Assembly (NCBI RefSeq): GCF_049445995.1
Contig: NZ_JBMSDZ010000015.1
Coordinates: 1-64,000 of the forward strand
Length of the DNA stretch: 64,000 nt
Direction of reading: 5' to 3'
From: Dyella_A sp049445995
Lineage (GTDB): Bacteria > Pseudomonadota > Gammaproteobacteria > Xanthomonadales > Rhodanobacteraceae
Shown here piece by piece: positions 1 to 7,502 of the stretch. The position numbers were made by a program, and so were the translations under genes. Every line of letters begins with the position of its first letter. The first letter of the stretch is position 1. The notes below the pieces were generated by a model, which ran no database searches, was not told the origin of the DNA, and saw only the letters and a list, made by a program, of their open reading frames with translations.

Positions 1-126
1 AACGTCAGAAAACCCGCCGGCAACCATCCCTGGCGCCATGCTCCAACTTGACCGGCCTTCCCGGTGACGCCAAAGGGGACATGTTTAACTGGCACAGGGT
101 GGGGACATTTCTAAATGGCGTTGACA
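1..126. mobile_element. Terminal part of an IS21-like insertion sequence
   Basis: Two imperfect direct repeats of 19 bases, each starting GGGGACAT and ending TGGC, lie at 75-93 and 101-119. They are followed by GTTGACA at 120-126. Read on the other strand, the end is TGTCAACGCC followed by repeated AATGTCCCC-type units. This is the layout I associate with the ends of IS21-family elements (istA/istB type), but I recognise it from memory of the family and no transposase is visible because the window starts here. No coding sequence is assigned. Confidence 0.42.
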
Positions 127-246
127 GACGCGGCGCCGCATGATCTCTTTATAAAAATCAAACATTTAGCATGCGCCCGCGTATCGAACCCGGAGAGTGG
201 CAAACGCAGCTATTTGCGCCGGCGCCGCGATCGCTCGGTGCCGGCC

Positions 247-323
247 CTAGGAGCGTGGGCCGTAGGAGCCATTCGAGCTGTAAAGCTCTTCGCCGCGAAC
301 GTTTCTACGGCCCACGCTCCTAG
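247..323. repeat. Inverted repeat (REP-type hairpin) after gyrB
   Basis: A perfect 19-bp inverted repeat, arms 247-265 and 305-323, flanks a 39-base loop that itself holds a small inverted pair (GAGCT..AGCTC). It sits 14 bases beyond the gyrB stop codon and may act as its terminator. The first 16 bases of the left arm recur at 42393-42408, so this is a dispersed family in this genome. Confidence 0.8.
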
Positions 324-337
324 CATGAAACGACCGC

Positions 338-2758
338 TCAGATGTCGAGGTTGGCGACCTTCAGCGCGTTCGCCTCGATGAACTCTCGGCGTGGCTCGAC
401 CGCCTCGCCCATCAGCATGGAAAACATCTGATCGGCTGCAAACGCATCTTCGATGCCGACCTGCAGCATGCGCCGGGTCTCCGGATTGACCGTGGTCTCC
501 CACAGCTGCTCGGGGTTCATTTCACCCAAGCCCTTGAAGCGCTGGATCGTGCGACCCTTTTTCGCCTCGTCCAGCAGCCAGCTGCGGACCTCGGCGAAGC
601 TGGTCACGCCCCGCGAAGCATTGCCGCGACGGATCACCGCACCGGACTGGATCAGGCCGCCGAGCTGTCGACTGACGTGGAGGATAGGCCGGAATTCGCC
701 GCCGCTGAAAAACGGCTGGGGCAGCAGCCAGGTGTGGCTCAGACCGTGCTGCTCGCGCACCACTTCGATCGCCACCGGCTGCTCGGCGGCGGCCGGACGC
801 AAAGCCATGCGATAGCGCGGCTTGCCCAGCCCGCTGGCGGCCAAGCGCCGGGTGGCGCCATCCAGCCAGGCCTGCATGGCGGTGGCATCGGCCCACAACG
901 CGGGTTCCATCGGTGCATGCTCGAGCAGGGCCGTGAACACGGCGGCATCGAAGCGATGGCTGAGGCGACCGATCTGGTCGAGCGCCCCCTGGTAGTCACG
1001 CAGCAGTTTCTCCAGCGCCTCGCCGGTGATCGGCGGGACGTCCGGCGCACTTGTCAGTTCGGCGTTGTCCACCGCGTTGGAAATCAGGTAGTCGTTGAGG
1101 GCCGCATCGTCCTTCAGGTACATCTCCTGCTTGCCCTGCTTGAGCTTGTACAGCGGCGGCAGGCCGATGTAGACGTGGCCGCGCTCGATCAATTCCGGCA
1201 TCTGCCGGTAGAAAAACGTCAGCAGCAGGGTGCGGATGTGCGACCCGTCCACGTCCGCGTCGGTCATGATGATGATGTGGTGGTAACGCAGCTTGTCCGG
1301 GTTGTAATCCTCCTTGCCGATCCCGGTGCCGAGCGCGGTGATCAGCGTGCCCACCTCGGCGGATGACAGCATCTTGTCGAAGCGCGCCTTCTCGACGTTG
1401 AGGATCTTGCCCTTCAGCGGCAGTACCGCCTGGGTCTTGCGGTTGCGGCCCTGCTTGGCCGAGCCGCCGGCCGAGTCCCCCTCGACCAGAAACAGTTCGC
1501 ACAGCGCCGGATCCTTTTCCTGGCAGTCGGCCAGCTTGCCCGGCAGGCCGGCGATGTCCAGTGCGCCCTTGCGGCGGGTCATCTCGCGCGCCTTGCGCGC
1601 CGCCTCGCGGGCGCGGGCGGCATCCACCACCTTGGAGGCGATGGCCCTGGATTCGTTGGGATGTTCCAGCAGGAATTCGCCCAGTTTCTCGTTGACCGCC
1701 TGCTCCACTGCGGTCTTCACCTCGGAGGACACCAGCTTGTCCTTGGTCTGCGAGGAGAACTTCGGATCCGGCACCTTGACCGACAGTACTGCGATCAGGC
1801 CCTCGCGCATGTCGTCGCCGGACAGCGCCACCTTGGCGTTCCTGGCCAGGCCTTCCTTCTCGATGTAGTTCTGCAGCGAGCGGGTCAACGCGGCGCGGAA
1901 GCCGGTGAGATGGGTGCCACCGTCGCGCTGCGGGATGTTGTTGGTGAAGCAGAACATGGTTTCCTGGTAGGAGTCCGTCCACTGCATCGCCAGCTCGACC
2001 ACGATACCGTCGGTCTCCGACTCGGACTTCAGGTTGATCACGTTCGGGTGCAGCGGCGTCTTCAACTGGGCCAGGTGCCGGACGAACGAGGCGATACCTC
2101 CCTCGTAGGCGAAGCGATCCTGGCGACCCTCGCCACGCTCGTCCTTCAGGTCGATGGTGACGCCCGAATTGAGGAAGGCCAGTTCGCGCAGGCGCTTGGC
2201 CAGGATGTCGTAATGGAACTCGATGTGGGTAAAGGTTCCGGGGCTCGGGACGAAGCGCACCCGGGTGCCGCGCCGGGTGGTGTCGCCGACCACCTTGATC
2301 GGGTACACCGGCTCGCCTCCGGCGTATTCCTGCAGGTGCTCCTTGCCGTCGCGCCAGATCGTGAGCCAGAGATGGGAGCTGAGCGCGTTGACCACCGACA
2401 CGCCCACGCCATGCAGGCCGCCGGAGACCTTGTATGAGTTGGCGTCGAACTTGCCGCCGGCATGCAGCACGGTCATCACCACTTCGGCGGTGGAGCGTCC
2501 CTCCTCCGGATGCGTGTCGACCGGGATACCGCGACCGTTGTCGCTGATGCTGACCGAGCCATCGTCGTGGATGGTTACCTCGACGTGGTCGCAATAGCCC
2601 GCGAGCGCTTCGTCGATCGAGTTGTCCACGACTTCGAACACCATGTGGTGCAGGCCGGTACCGTCATCGGTGTCGCCGATGTACATGCCTGGGCGCTTGC
2701 GCACCGCTTCGAGGCCCTTGAGTACCTTGATGTTGCTCGAATCGTAGGTCGTATTCAT
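338..2758 (-). CDS. gyrB: DNA gyrase subunit B
   Basis: ATPase subunit of DNA gyrase, which with GyrA introduces negative supercoils. The 806-residue length matches the gammaproteobacterial form. The GHKL ATPase domain is at the N-terminus, with catalytic E42 and Mg-binding N46 in FEVVDNSIDEALAG. The TOPRIM metal motifs are EGDSAGG (about residue 424) and TDADVDGSH (about residue 497). The C-terminus ends in the usual LKVANLDI. It is the last gene of the dnaA-dnaN-recF-gyrB block. A 76-base gap separates it from recF. The ATG start at 2758 gives the normal N-terminus for the family. Confidence 0.98.
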   Translation of the reverse strand: MNTTYDSSNIKVLKGLEAVRKRPGMYIGDTDDGTGLHHMVFEVVDNSIDEALAGYCDHVEVTIHDDGSVSISDNGRGIPVDTHPEEGRSTAEVVMTVLHAGGKFDANSYKVSGGLHGVGVSVVNALSSHLWLTIWRDGKEHLQEYAGGEPVYPIKVVGDTTRRGTRVRFVPSPGTFTHIEFHYDILAKRLRELAFLNSGVTIDLKDERGEGRQDRFAYEGGIASFVRHLAQLKTPLHPNVINLKSESETDGIVVELAMQWTDSYQETMFCFTNNIPQRDGGTHLTGFRAALTRSLQNYIEKEGLARNAKVALSGDDMREGLIAVLSVKVPDPKFSSQTKDKLVSSEVKTAVEQAVNEKLGEFLLEHPNESRAIASKVVDAARAREAARKAREMTRRKGALDIAGLPGKLADCQEKDPALCELFLVEGDSAGGSAKQGRNRKTQAVLPLKGKILNVEKARFDKMLSSAEVGTLITALGTGIGKEDYNPDKLRYHHIIIMTDADVDGSHIRTLLLTFFYRQMPELIERGHVYIGLPPLYKLKQGKQEMYLKDDAALNDYLISNAVDNAELTSAPDVPPITGEALEKLLRDYQGALDQIGRLSHRFDAAVFTALLEHAPMEPALWADATAMQAWLDGATRRLAASGLGKPRYRMALRPAAAEQPVAIEVVREQHGLSHTWLLPQPFFSGGEFRPILHVSRQLGGLIQSGAVIRRGNASRGVTSFAEVRSWLLDEAKKGRTIQRFKGLGEMNPEQLWETTVNPETRRMLQVGIEDAFAADQMFSMLMGEAVEPRREFIEANALKVANLDI

Positions 2759-2834
2759 GCGGTGACTGATCTCCGGCGCCGGAAACCCATCCGGCAGGGC
2801 GCCATGAAGGGCCGGAGAGGGTTGAACCGATCGA

Positions 2835-3908
2835 TTATAGCAGGGGGCTTACCCTGCCCTGTTCCACGTGGAACAGCCGGGCCTCGGAGCGCAGGCTCGC
2901 CGGGCAATCGGTGCCACTGACCAGAATCTGCGCTTCGGCGTCACCCAGCTGGGCAACCAGTGCGGACTGATGCGCGGTGTCCAGCTCCGAGGCCAGATCG
3001 TCGATGCAGACCACCGGCCATTCGCCAGCGTGCTTCGCAAACAGTGCGGCCTGGGCCAGGAGGCAGGCGACCGCGGTCAGCTTTTCCTGGCCGCGGGAAA
3101 GGTGCTCGCGCAGCGGAGCGTGTTCATAGTTCACCATCCAGTCGGCCCGGTGGGCGCCTTGCGTGGTATGCCCGCGCCCCAGGTCGCGGGCGCGCTGGGC
3201 CACCAGCGCCTCCCCCAGCGTCAATCCCTCGCCCCAGCCCCGGCGGAATCGGAGCGTGACGTTGCCGAGCTCGGGAATCAGCTGGCCCACGTACTGCGCG
3301 ACCAGCATCAGCCATTGGGCCAGATACTGTTCGCGCCAGGCCGTGATCACCCCGGCCGTGTCATCCATCTCCTGTTCCCACGGGAGGTAGAGGCTATTGG
3401 CGAGCTCCCCGGAGCGCAGCAGGCTGTTGCGCTGCCTGAGCGCCCGCTGATAGCGACGCCACAAGGCCAGGAAATCCTGTTCCACGTGGAACACTCCCCA
3501 ATCGAGGAAGCGCCGCCGCTCTTCGGCACCCGCGGCAATCAGCGCATGCGATCCCGGATCGAAGCTCACCACGGCGCATTCGCTGACGAGCTCGGAGAGA
3601 CGAACGCCCTGCCCGTCCAAGCGTCCCTGCCAGCGCGAGCCTTCCCGCCCCAGACCCAGTCGCCGCCGGGTCGATCCGTGGCGGATCAGCTCGGCATAAA
3701 TGCTGAGCGTGTCGGCCCCGCGCTGAAGCAGGGCATCGCGCGCGCCCGAACGAAACGACCGTCCGTGCGACAGCAGGAACACCGCTTCGAGCAGACTGGT
3801 CTTGCCCGCACCGTTGGCACCGACGAATACGTTGATGCCCGGAGCGGGTTCCAGCGTCACGTCGTCCAGGCATCGCAGCGCCTGGATCCGCAGCTTGTCG
3901 ACTCTCAC
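2835..3908 (-). CDS. recF: DNA replication and repair protein RecF
   Basis: SMC-like ATPase that helps load RecA at single-strand gaps together with RecO and RecR. The protein has 357 residues with Walker A GANGAGKT at 30-37 and a signature-like SRGQEK segment in the C-terminal half. It lies between dnaN and gyrB in the canonical order. The gene carries two perfect 16-bp parS sequences. These force the peptide FHVEQ twice, in VFHVEQDF near the middle and LFHVEQGR at the C-terminus, so the coding sequence is shared with chromosome-segregation sites. Confidence 0.97.
   Translation of the reverse strand: MRVDKLRIQALRCLDDVTLEPAPGINVFVGANGAGKTSLLEAVFLLSHGRSFRSGARDALLQRGADTLSIYAELIRHGSTRRRLGLGREGSRWQGRLDGQGVRLSELVSECAVVSFDPGSHALIAAGAEERRRFLDWGVFHVEQDFLALWRRYQRALRQRNSLLRSGELANSLYLPWEQEMDDTAGVITAWREQYLAQWLMLVAQYVGQLIPELGNVTLRFRRGWGEGLTLGEALVAQRARDLGRGHTTQGAHRADWMVNYEHAPLREHLSRGQEKLTAVACLLAQAALFAKHAGEWPVVCIDDLASELDTAHQSALVAQLGDAEAQILVSGTDCPASLRSEARLFHVEQGRVSPLL
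2860..2875. promoter_or_regulatory. parS centromere site, ParB-binding (copy 1)
   Basis: TGTTCCACGTGGAACA, a perfect 16-bp palindrome identical to the widely conserved chromosomal parS consensus bound by ParB. It lies in the 3' end of recF, about 2.4 kb from the dnaA-dnaN intergenic region. The ParA and ParB genes of the same system are at 43.9-45.6 kb. Confidence 0.95.
3478..3493. promoter_or_regulatory. parS centromere site, ParB-binding (copy 2)
   Basis: A second perfect TGTTCCACGTGGAACA palindrome, 618 bases from the first and also inside the recF reading frame. Two sites this close would form a ParB nucleation cluster next to the origin. Confidence 0.95.
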
Positions 3909-4005
3909 GGACGCGCCCGCAAAGAAGAACGCCGGAGCGTCAGCAGACGGCTCCGGCGTTGAGTGATTCCGTGGACGGCGACGGAAACGTTCATCCGCCC
4001 CGGCG

Positions 4006-5106
4006 TCAAAGGCGCAGCGGCATGATCACGTGCCGGGACTGCTCGTTGTCGTCTTCCTGCACCAGGCAGCTGGACTGGGCATCGCGCAGGTTGAGCCGCG
4101 CGCGATCACCCCGCAACGCCGCCAGCGCGTCAAGCAGATAGCCGACGTTGAATCCGACGGCCAGATCGGACACGGCGGTGTCGGCCTCGAGTTCTTCCAC
4201 CGCCTCTTCCTGCTCGGGGTTGTGCGCCACGATGCGCAGCTTGCCGGGCGACAGCTCCAGCTTCACCCCACGGTATTTCTCGTTGGACAGAATCGCGGCG
4301 CGCTGCAAGGCGCCGCGCAGCACCTCGCGATCCAGCGTGGCGCATTTGTCCGCACCGAGCGGAATCACCGCCTCGTACTCCGGAAACCGGCCATCGATCA
4401 GTTTCGAGGTGAACACCACGTCGCCACGCCGCACGCGCAGATGGTTCCTGCCGAACTCCAGATCCACGGTGCCCTCGCCGGGTTCGAACAGACCGATCAG
4501 TTCGTTGACTCCCTTGCGGGGAATGATGATCTGGCGGCGGCTGGCGACCGAGCTCTCGAGCCGGGTTTCCTTCAAGGCCAGCCGATGGCCGTCAGTAGCC
4601 ACGCAACGCAGGGTGTGTTCCTGCAGGTCCAGCAGCATGCCGTTGAGGTAATAGCGCACGTCCTGGTTGGCCATGGCGAACGCCGTGCGTTCCATCAGGT
4701 CGCGCAGCACTTCCTCCGGGAGGCTGACCTTTTCGAGCAGCTCGATCTCGTCGATAGTCGGAAACTCGGACGCCGGCAGCGTCGCCAGCGTGAAACGGCT
4801 GCGGCCAGCGTGTAGCGCGACGCGGTCACCGTTGAGTTTCAGCTCGATCCGGGCGCCGTCGGGCAGGGCCCGCACGATATCGACCAGCTTGCGGGCGGGA
4901 ATCGTGACCTCACCATCGACCGGTGTGTCGGCGGTCGCGCTGGCGACCATTTCCACCTCAAGATCGGTGCCGGTCATCGACACGCGGCCAGCGGCGACCC
5001 GGATCAGCAGGTTCGCCAGCACGGGCAGGGTCTGGCGGCGCTCGACGACGCCCACGACCTGCTGCAACGGCTTGAGCAGGGCTTCTCGTTGGATGCTGAA
5101 TTGCAT
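4006..5106 (-). CDS. dnaN: DNA polymerase III beta subunit (sliding clamp)
   Basis: Ring-shaped processivity clamp that tethers DNA polymerase III and other DNA enzymes to the template. The 366-residue length is that of the family, with three repeated clamp domains. It starts MQFSIQREALLKPLQ and ends in the expected VIMPLRL. It lies 97 bases upstream of recF and downstream of dnaA on the same strand, separated from dnaA by a 253-base region that carries DnaA boxes. The start at 5106 is the only ATG giving the standard N-terminus. Confidence 0.98.
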   Translation of the reverse strand: MQFSIQREALLKPLQQVVGVVERRQTLPVLANLLIRVAAGRVSMTGTDLEVEMVASATADTPVDGEVTIPARKLVDIVRALPDGARIELKLNGDRVALHAGRSRFTLATLPASEFPTIDEIELLEKVSLPEEVLRDLMERTAFAMANQDVRYYLNGMLLDLQEHTLRCVATDGHRLALKETRLESSVASRRQIIIPRKGVNELIGLFEPGEGTVDLEFGRNHLRVRRGDVVFTSKLIDGRFPEYEAVIPLGADKCATLDREVLRGALQRAAILSNEKYRGVKLELSPGKLRIVAHNPEQEEAVEELEADTAVSDLAVGFNVGYLLDALAALRGDRARLNLRDAQSSCLVQEDDNEQSRHVIMPLRL

Positions 5107-5359
5107 GAATGGGCGTCCCCTACACTGCTTCTCTGGTTTTTAAAAGAAGGTTAGTGGCTGTTGTAGAGGCGGTGCATAAGCCTCTCAACCGCCAATAAAC
5201 CTTTCGTGTCAATAACTTACGCCTTGCCGTGGCTGTGGCTGACGTGGCTGCCGGGCTGTGTGCCAATTGTGGATAAATTTCGAGGCCAAAGCATCCCCCA
5301 GTTATCCACAACTTCCAACTGCCCTTATCAAGGGCTTGTGGTCGCCGCACCGCGGTCAC
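5107..5359. other. oriC: Candidate replication origin (dnaA-dnaN intergenic region)
   Basis: This 253-base stretch between dnaA and dnaN has no credible gene. It has two perfect DnaA boxes in opposite orientation, TGTGGATAA at 5268-5276 and TTATCCACA at 5302-5310. An AT-richer tract at about 5120-5220 (GGTTTTTAAAAGAAGG, CAATAAACC, CAATAACTT) could be the unwinding element in an otherwise GC-rich genome. In Xanthomonas the origin is reported from this interval, as far as I recall. A third perfect box lies on the other side of dnaA at 6798-6806, so the exact start point is open. Confidence 0.65.
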
Positions 5360-6712
5360 TCAACCGGTAAGGGTGCGGATCAGCTGTTCCCAGTCCTGGC
5401 GCATGCGCGCATCGGTCTCGCTGAGTTTCTTGATGGTGCGGCAAGCGTGCAGCACCGTGGTGTGGTCGCGTCCGCCGAAGGCCTCGCCGATCTCCGGCAG
5501 GCTGTGCTCGGTCAGCTCCTTGGACAGGGCCATCGCCATCTGCCGTGGCCGGGCCAGCGAACGCACGCGCCGCTTGGACAACAGGTCCTGCAGGCGCACG
5601 TTGAAGTACTCGCCGACGATCTTCTGGATGTTCGCAATCGTCACTGCCTGGGCGTGGGTGGCCAGCAGGTCGCGCAGCGTTTCCTCGGCGAAGTCGATGG
5701 TGATCGGCCGGCGGAAGAAGTTCGCCTTGGCCGCCAGCGTGTTGAGCGCGCCTTCGAGATCGCGCACGTTGGAGCGGATGCGCTTGGCCAGCAGCATCGC
5801 CACGCTCTCGCTCACGTCCACGCCCTTGTCGTGCGCCTTGGACAGCAGGATCGCCGCGCGGGTCTCGAAATCCGGCGGCTCGATCGCCACCGACAGCCCC
5901 CAGCCCAGGCGCGATTTCAGCCGCGGTTCGAGCTTGTCCACTTCCTTCGGATAGCGGTCGCAGGTGAGGATGATCTGCTGCTTGGACTCGAACAGCGCGT
6001 TGAAGGTGTGGAAGAACTCCTCCTGCGTGGTGTCCTTGCCGGCAAAGAACTGGATGTCGTCGATCAGCAGCGCGTCGACCGAGCGGAAACGCTGCTTGAA
6101 CTGGTCCATGCTCTTGGCGCGCAGCGCCTCGATCATCGAGCCGACGAACTGTTCCGAGCGCAGGTACAGCACCTTGAAGTCCGGATTGCGCTCGCGCATC
6201 AGGTTGCCGGCGGCGTGCATCAGGTGGGTCTTGCCCAGCCCGGTGCCGCCGTAGAGCAGCAGCGGGTTGTAGGCGCGCCCGGGGTTGGTCGCCACCTGCA
6301 TCGCGGCCGCCTTGCCCAGCTGGTTGGACTTGCCCTCGACGAAGGTTTCGAAGGTGTAGTGCGGATCCAGGTTGTGGTTGAAGCTCGCGGTCGCCGGGGC
6401 AGGCGCGTGGCCCGGAGCTGCCGGTCGGGCGGCCCCGGGCGCGCTGGCCGGCCGGTTCGGAGCCGCGCGCGGCGTGTTCGAGCCCACTTCCAGCCGCACG
6501 GCAAGCGCATGCCCGGTGAGCTGCAGCAGGATTTTTTCGATCAGCGGCAGATAGCGCTCGCGAACCGTGTCCAGCGTGTAGGGATTGGGGGCGAACAGCT
6601 GCAGCCCGGTGTTCTCGTCACGGGCCTGCAGGGGCATCAGCCAGGTGTGCAGTTCCTCGGCGCCGAGCTCGCCGTCCAGACGCTCCAGACAGCGCCGCCA
6701 AAGATCACTCAT
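5360..6712 (-). CDS. dnaA: Chromosomal replication initiator DnaA
   Basis: AAA+ ATPase that binds DnaA boxes and opens the origin. The protein has 450 residues. The N-terminal oligomerisation domain starts MSDLWRRCLERLDGELG and is followed by a Pro/Ala-rich linker at about 90-115. Walker A is GGTGLGKTH at about residue 154, and Walker B is LLIDDIQF. The C-terminal DnaA-box-binding helix-turn-helix contains FGGRDHTTVLHA. Genes on the other side (rpmH onwards) run divergently. DnaA boxes sit both upstream and downstream of it, consistent with origin function and autoregulation. Confidence 0.98.
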   Translation of the reverse strand: MSDLWRRCLERLDGELGAEELHTWLMPLQARDENTGLQLFAPNPYTLDTVRERYLPLIEKILLQLTGHALAVRLEVGSNTPRAAPNRPASAPGAARPAAPGHAPAPATASFNHNLDPHYTFETFVEGKSNQLGKAAAMQVATNPGRAYNPLLLYGGTGLGKTHLMHAAGNLMRERNPDFKVLYLRSEQFVGSMIEALRAKSMDQFKQRFRSVDALLIDDIQFFAGKDTTQEEFFHTFNALFESKQQIILTCDRYPKEVDKLEPRLKSRLGWGLSVAIEPPDFETRAAILLSKAHDKGVDVSESVAMLLAKRIRSNVRDLEGALNTLAAKANFFRRPITIDFAEETLRDLLATHAQAVTIANIQKIVGEYFNVRLQDLLSKRRVRSLARPRQMAMALSKELTEHSLPEIGEAFGGRDHTTVLHACRTIKKLSETDARMRQDWEQLIRTLTG

Positions 6713-6797
6713 GAATGCTTTTCAACCACGGCTGGGGGCGCTTGCGCGCGGGGTGGGCCGGCAAGTCTAGCAGTACCGTCCACCGGCTACGGCATAA

Positions 6798-6806
6798 TTA
6801 TCCACA
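6798..6806 (+). promoter_or_regulatory. DnaA box upstream of dnaA
   Basis: Perfect TTATCCACA in the 200-base dnaA-rpmH intergenic region, 86 bases upstream of the dnaA start. A degenerate copy, CTGTCCACA, follows at 6810-6818. It may serve autoregulation of dnaA or be part of the origin. Confidence 0.75.
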
Positions 6807-6846
6807 CCCCTGTCCACAGGGCGAGCGCGGCTCGCGGACGCGCCAA

Positions 6847-6876
6847 TTGACAGCGGACGGCCTTGTTCCGCATACT
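6847..6876 (+). promoter_or_regulatory. Promoter of rpmH-rnpA
   Basis: TTGACA at 6847-6852 is separated by 18 bases from CATACT at 6871-6876, a good sigma-70 match directed at rpmH, whose start codon is at 6913. A strong ribosome-binding site, AGGAGGAAG, precedes that ATG. Confidence 0.6.
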
Positions 6877-6912
6877 TTTCAACCTTTTTCTCAACTTACC
6901 CAGGAGGAAGCC

Positions 6913-7047
6913 ATGAAGCGGACCTTCCAGCCCAGCAAGCTCAAGCGCGCCCGCACCCACGGCTTTCGTGCCCGCATGGCCACGGCCGACGGGCGCAAGA
7001 TCCTCAACGCGCGTCGCGCCAAGGGCCGCAAGCGCCTGATCCCGTAA
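6913..7047 (+). CDS. rpmH: 50S ribosomal protein L34
   Basis: Small basic protein of the large ribosomal subunit. The 44 residues start MKRTFQPSKLKRARTHGFR and end GRKRLIP, matching the whole family. The ATG at 6913 is preceded by AGGAGG at optimal spacing, so in-frame upstream starts are rejected. It is cotranscribed with rnpA 14 bases downstream, as in nearly all bacteria. Confidence 0.99.
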   Translation: MKRTFQPSKLKRARTHGFRARMATADGRKILNARRAKGRKRLIP

Positions 7048-7061
7048 GCGGCGCGCAGACC

Positions 7062-7442
7062 ATGCGTGCCGCCGGCTTGCCGCGCGAGGCGCGGCTGTGC
7101 CGCGCCGGTGACTTCGCCGCCTTGCGTCAAGCCAGCGGCCGCTTCGGCGGCCGCTGTTTTTCTGTGCGTTTTCGCCAGAACGGGCTGGGTCATGCCCGCC
7201 TGGGCCTGGCCATCTCCAAGCGCGTGTCCAAGCGCGCGGTCGAGCGCAATCGCATCAAGCGACTGGCCCGCGAGTCGTTCCGACGCGTTCGCCACGATCT
7301 GCCCGCCGTCGATCTGGTGCTGATGGCGCGCGAACAGGCTGCCGGTCTGCCCGGCGCGGAGCTGCTGGCCGAGCTCGATGCGCTGTGGCGCAAGTTTGCG
7401 CCGTTGAAGCGCGATCCTTCCGCCGGCACAATCGTGCGTTGA
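7062..7442 (+). CDS. rnpA: Ribonuclease P protein component
   Basis: Protein subunit of RNase P, which matures tRNA 5' ends. It has 126 residues, is strongly basic, and carries the family signature RNRIKRLARESFR at about residues 61-73. It lies between rpmH and yidC. The usual next gene yidD is absent: only 60 bases separate rnpA from yidC. Confidence 0.96.
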   Translation: MRAAGLPREARLCRAGDFAALRQASGRFGGRCFSVRFRQNGLGHARLGLAISKRVSKRAVERNRIKRLARESFRRVRHDLPAVDLVLMAREQAAGLPGAELLAELDALWRKFAPLKRDPSAGTIVR

Positions 7443-7502
7443 TCTTTTTCTCCCCCGTCCTTTCGCTGCGCGTTGCGCGGTGACCACCGGATCCGCCCCG
7501 CG

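Noticed and set aside
996..2594. Long open frame in another frame of gyrB (532 codons), and similar ones antisense to dnaA (5258-6850) and over hslU (12707-15295)
   Set aside because: They overlap essential genes completely, have low-complexity Arg/Ala/Gly composition and no recognisable family.
5120..5359. 79-codon frame in the dnaA-dnaN gap
   Set aside because: It covers the DnaA boxes, has no ribosome-binding site and no family; the region is better explained as origin DNA.
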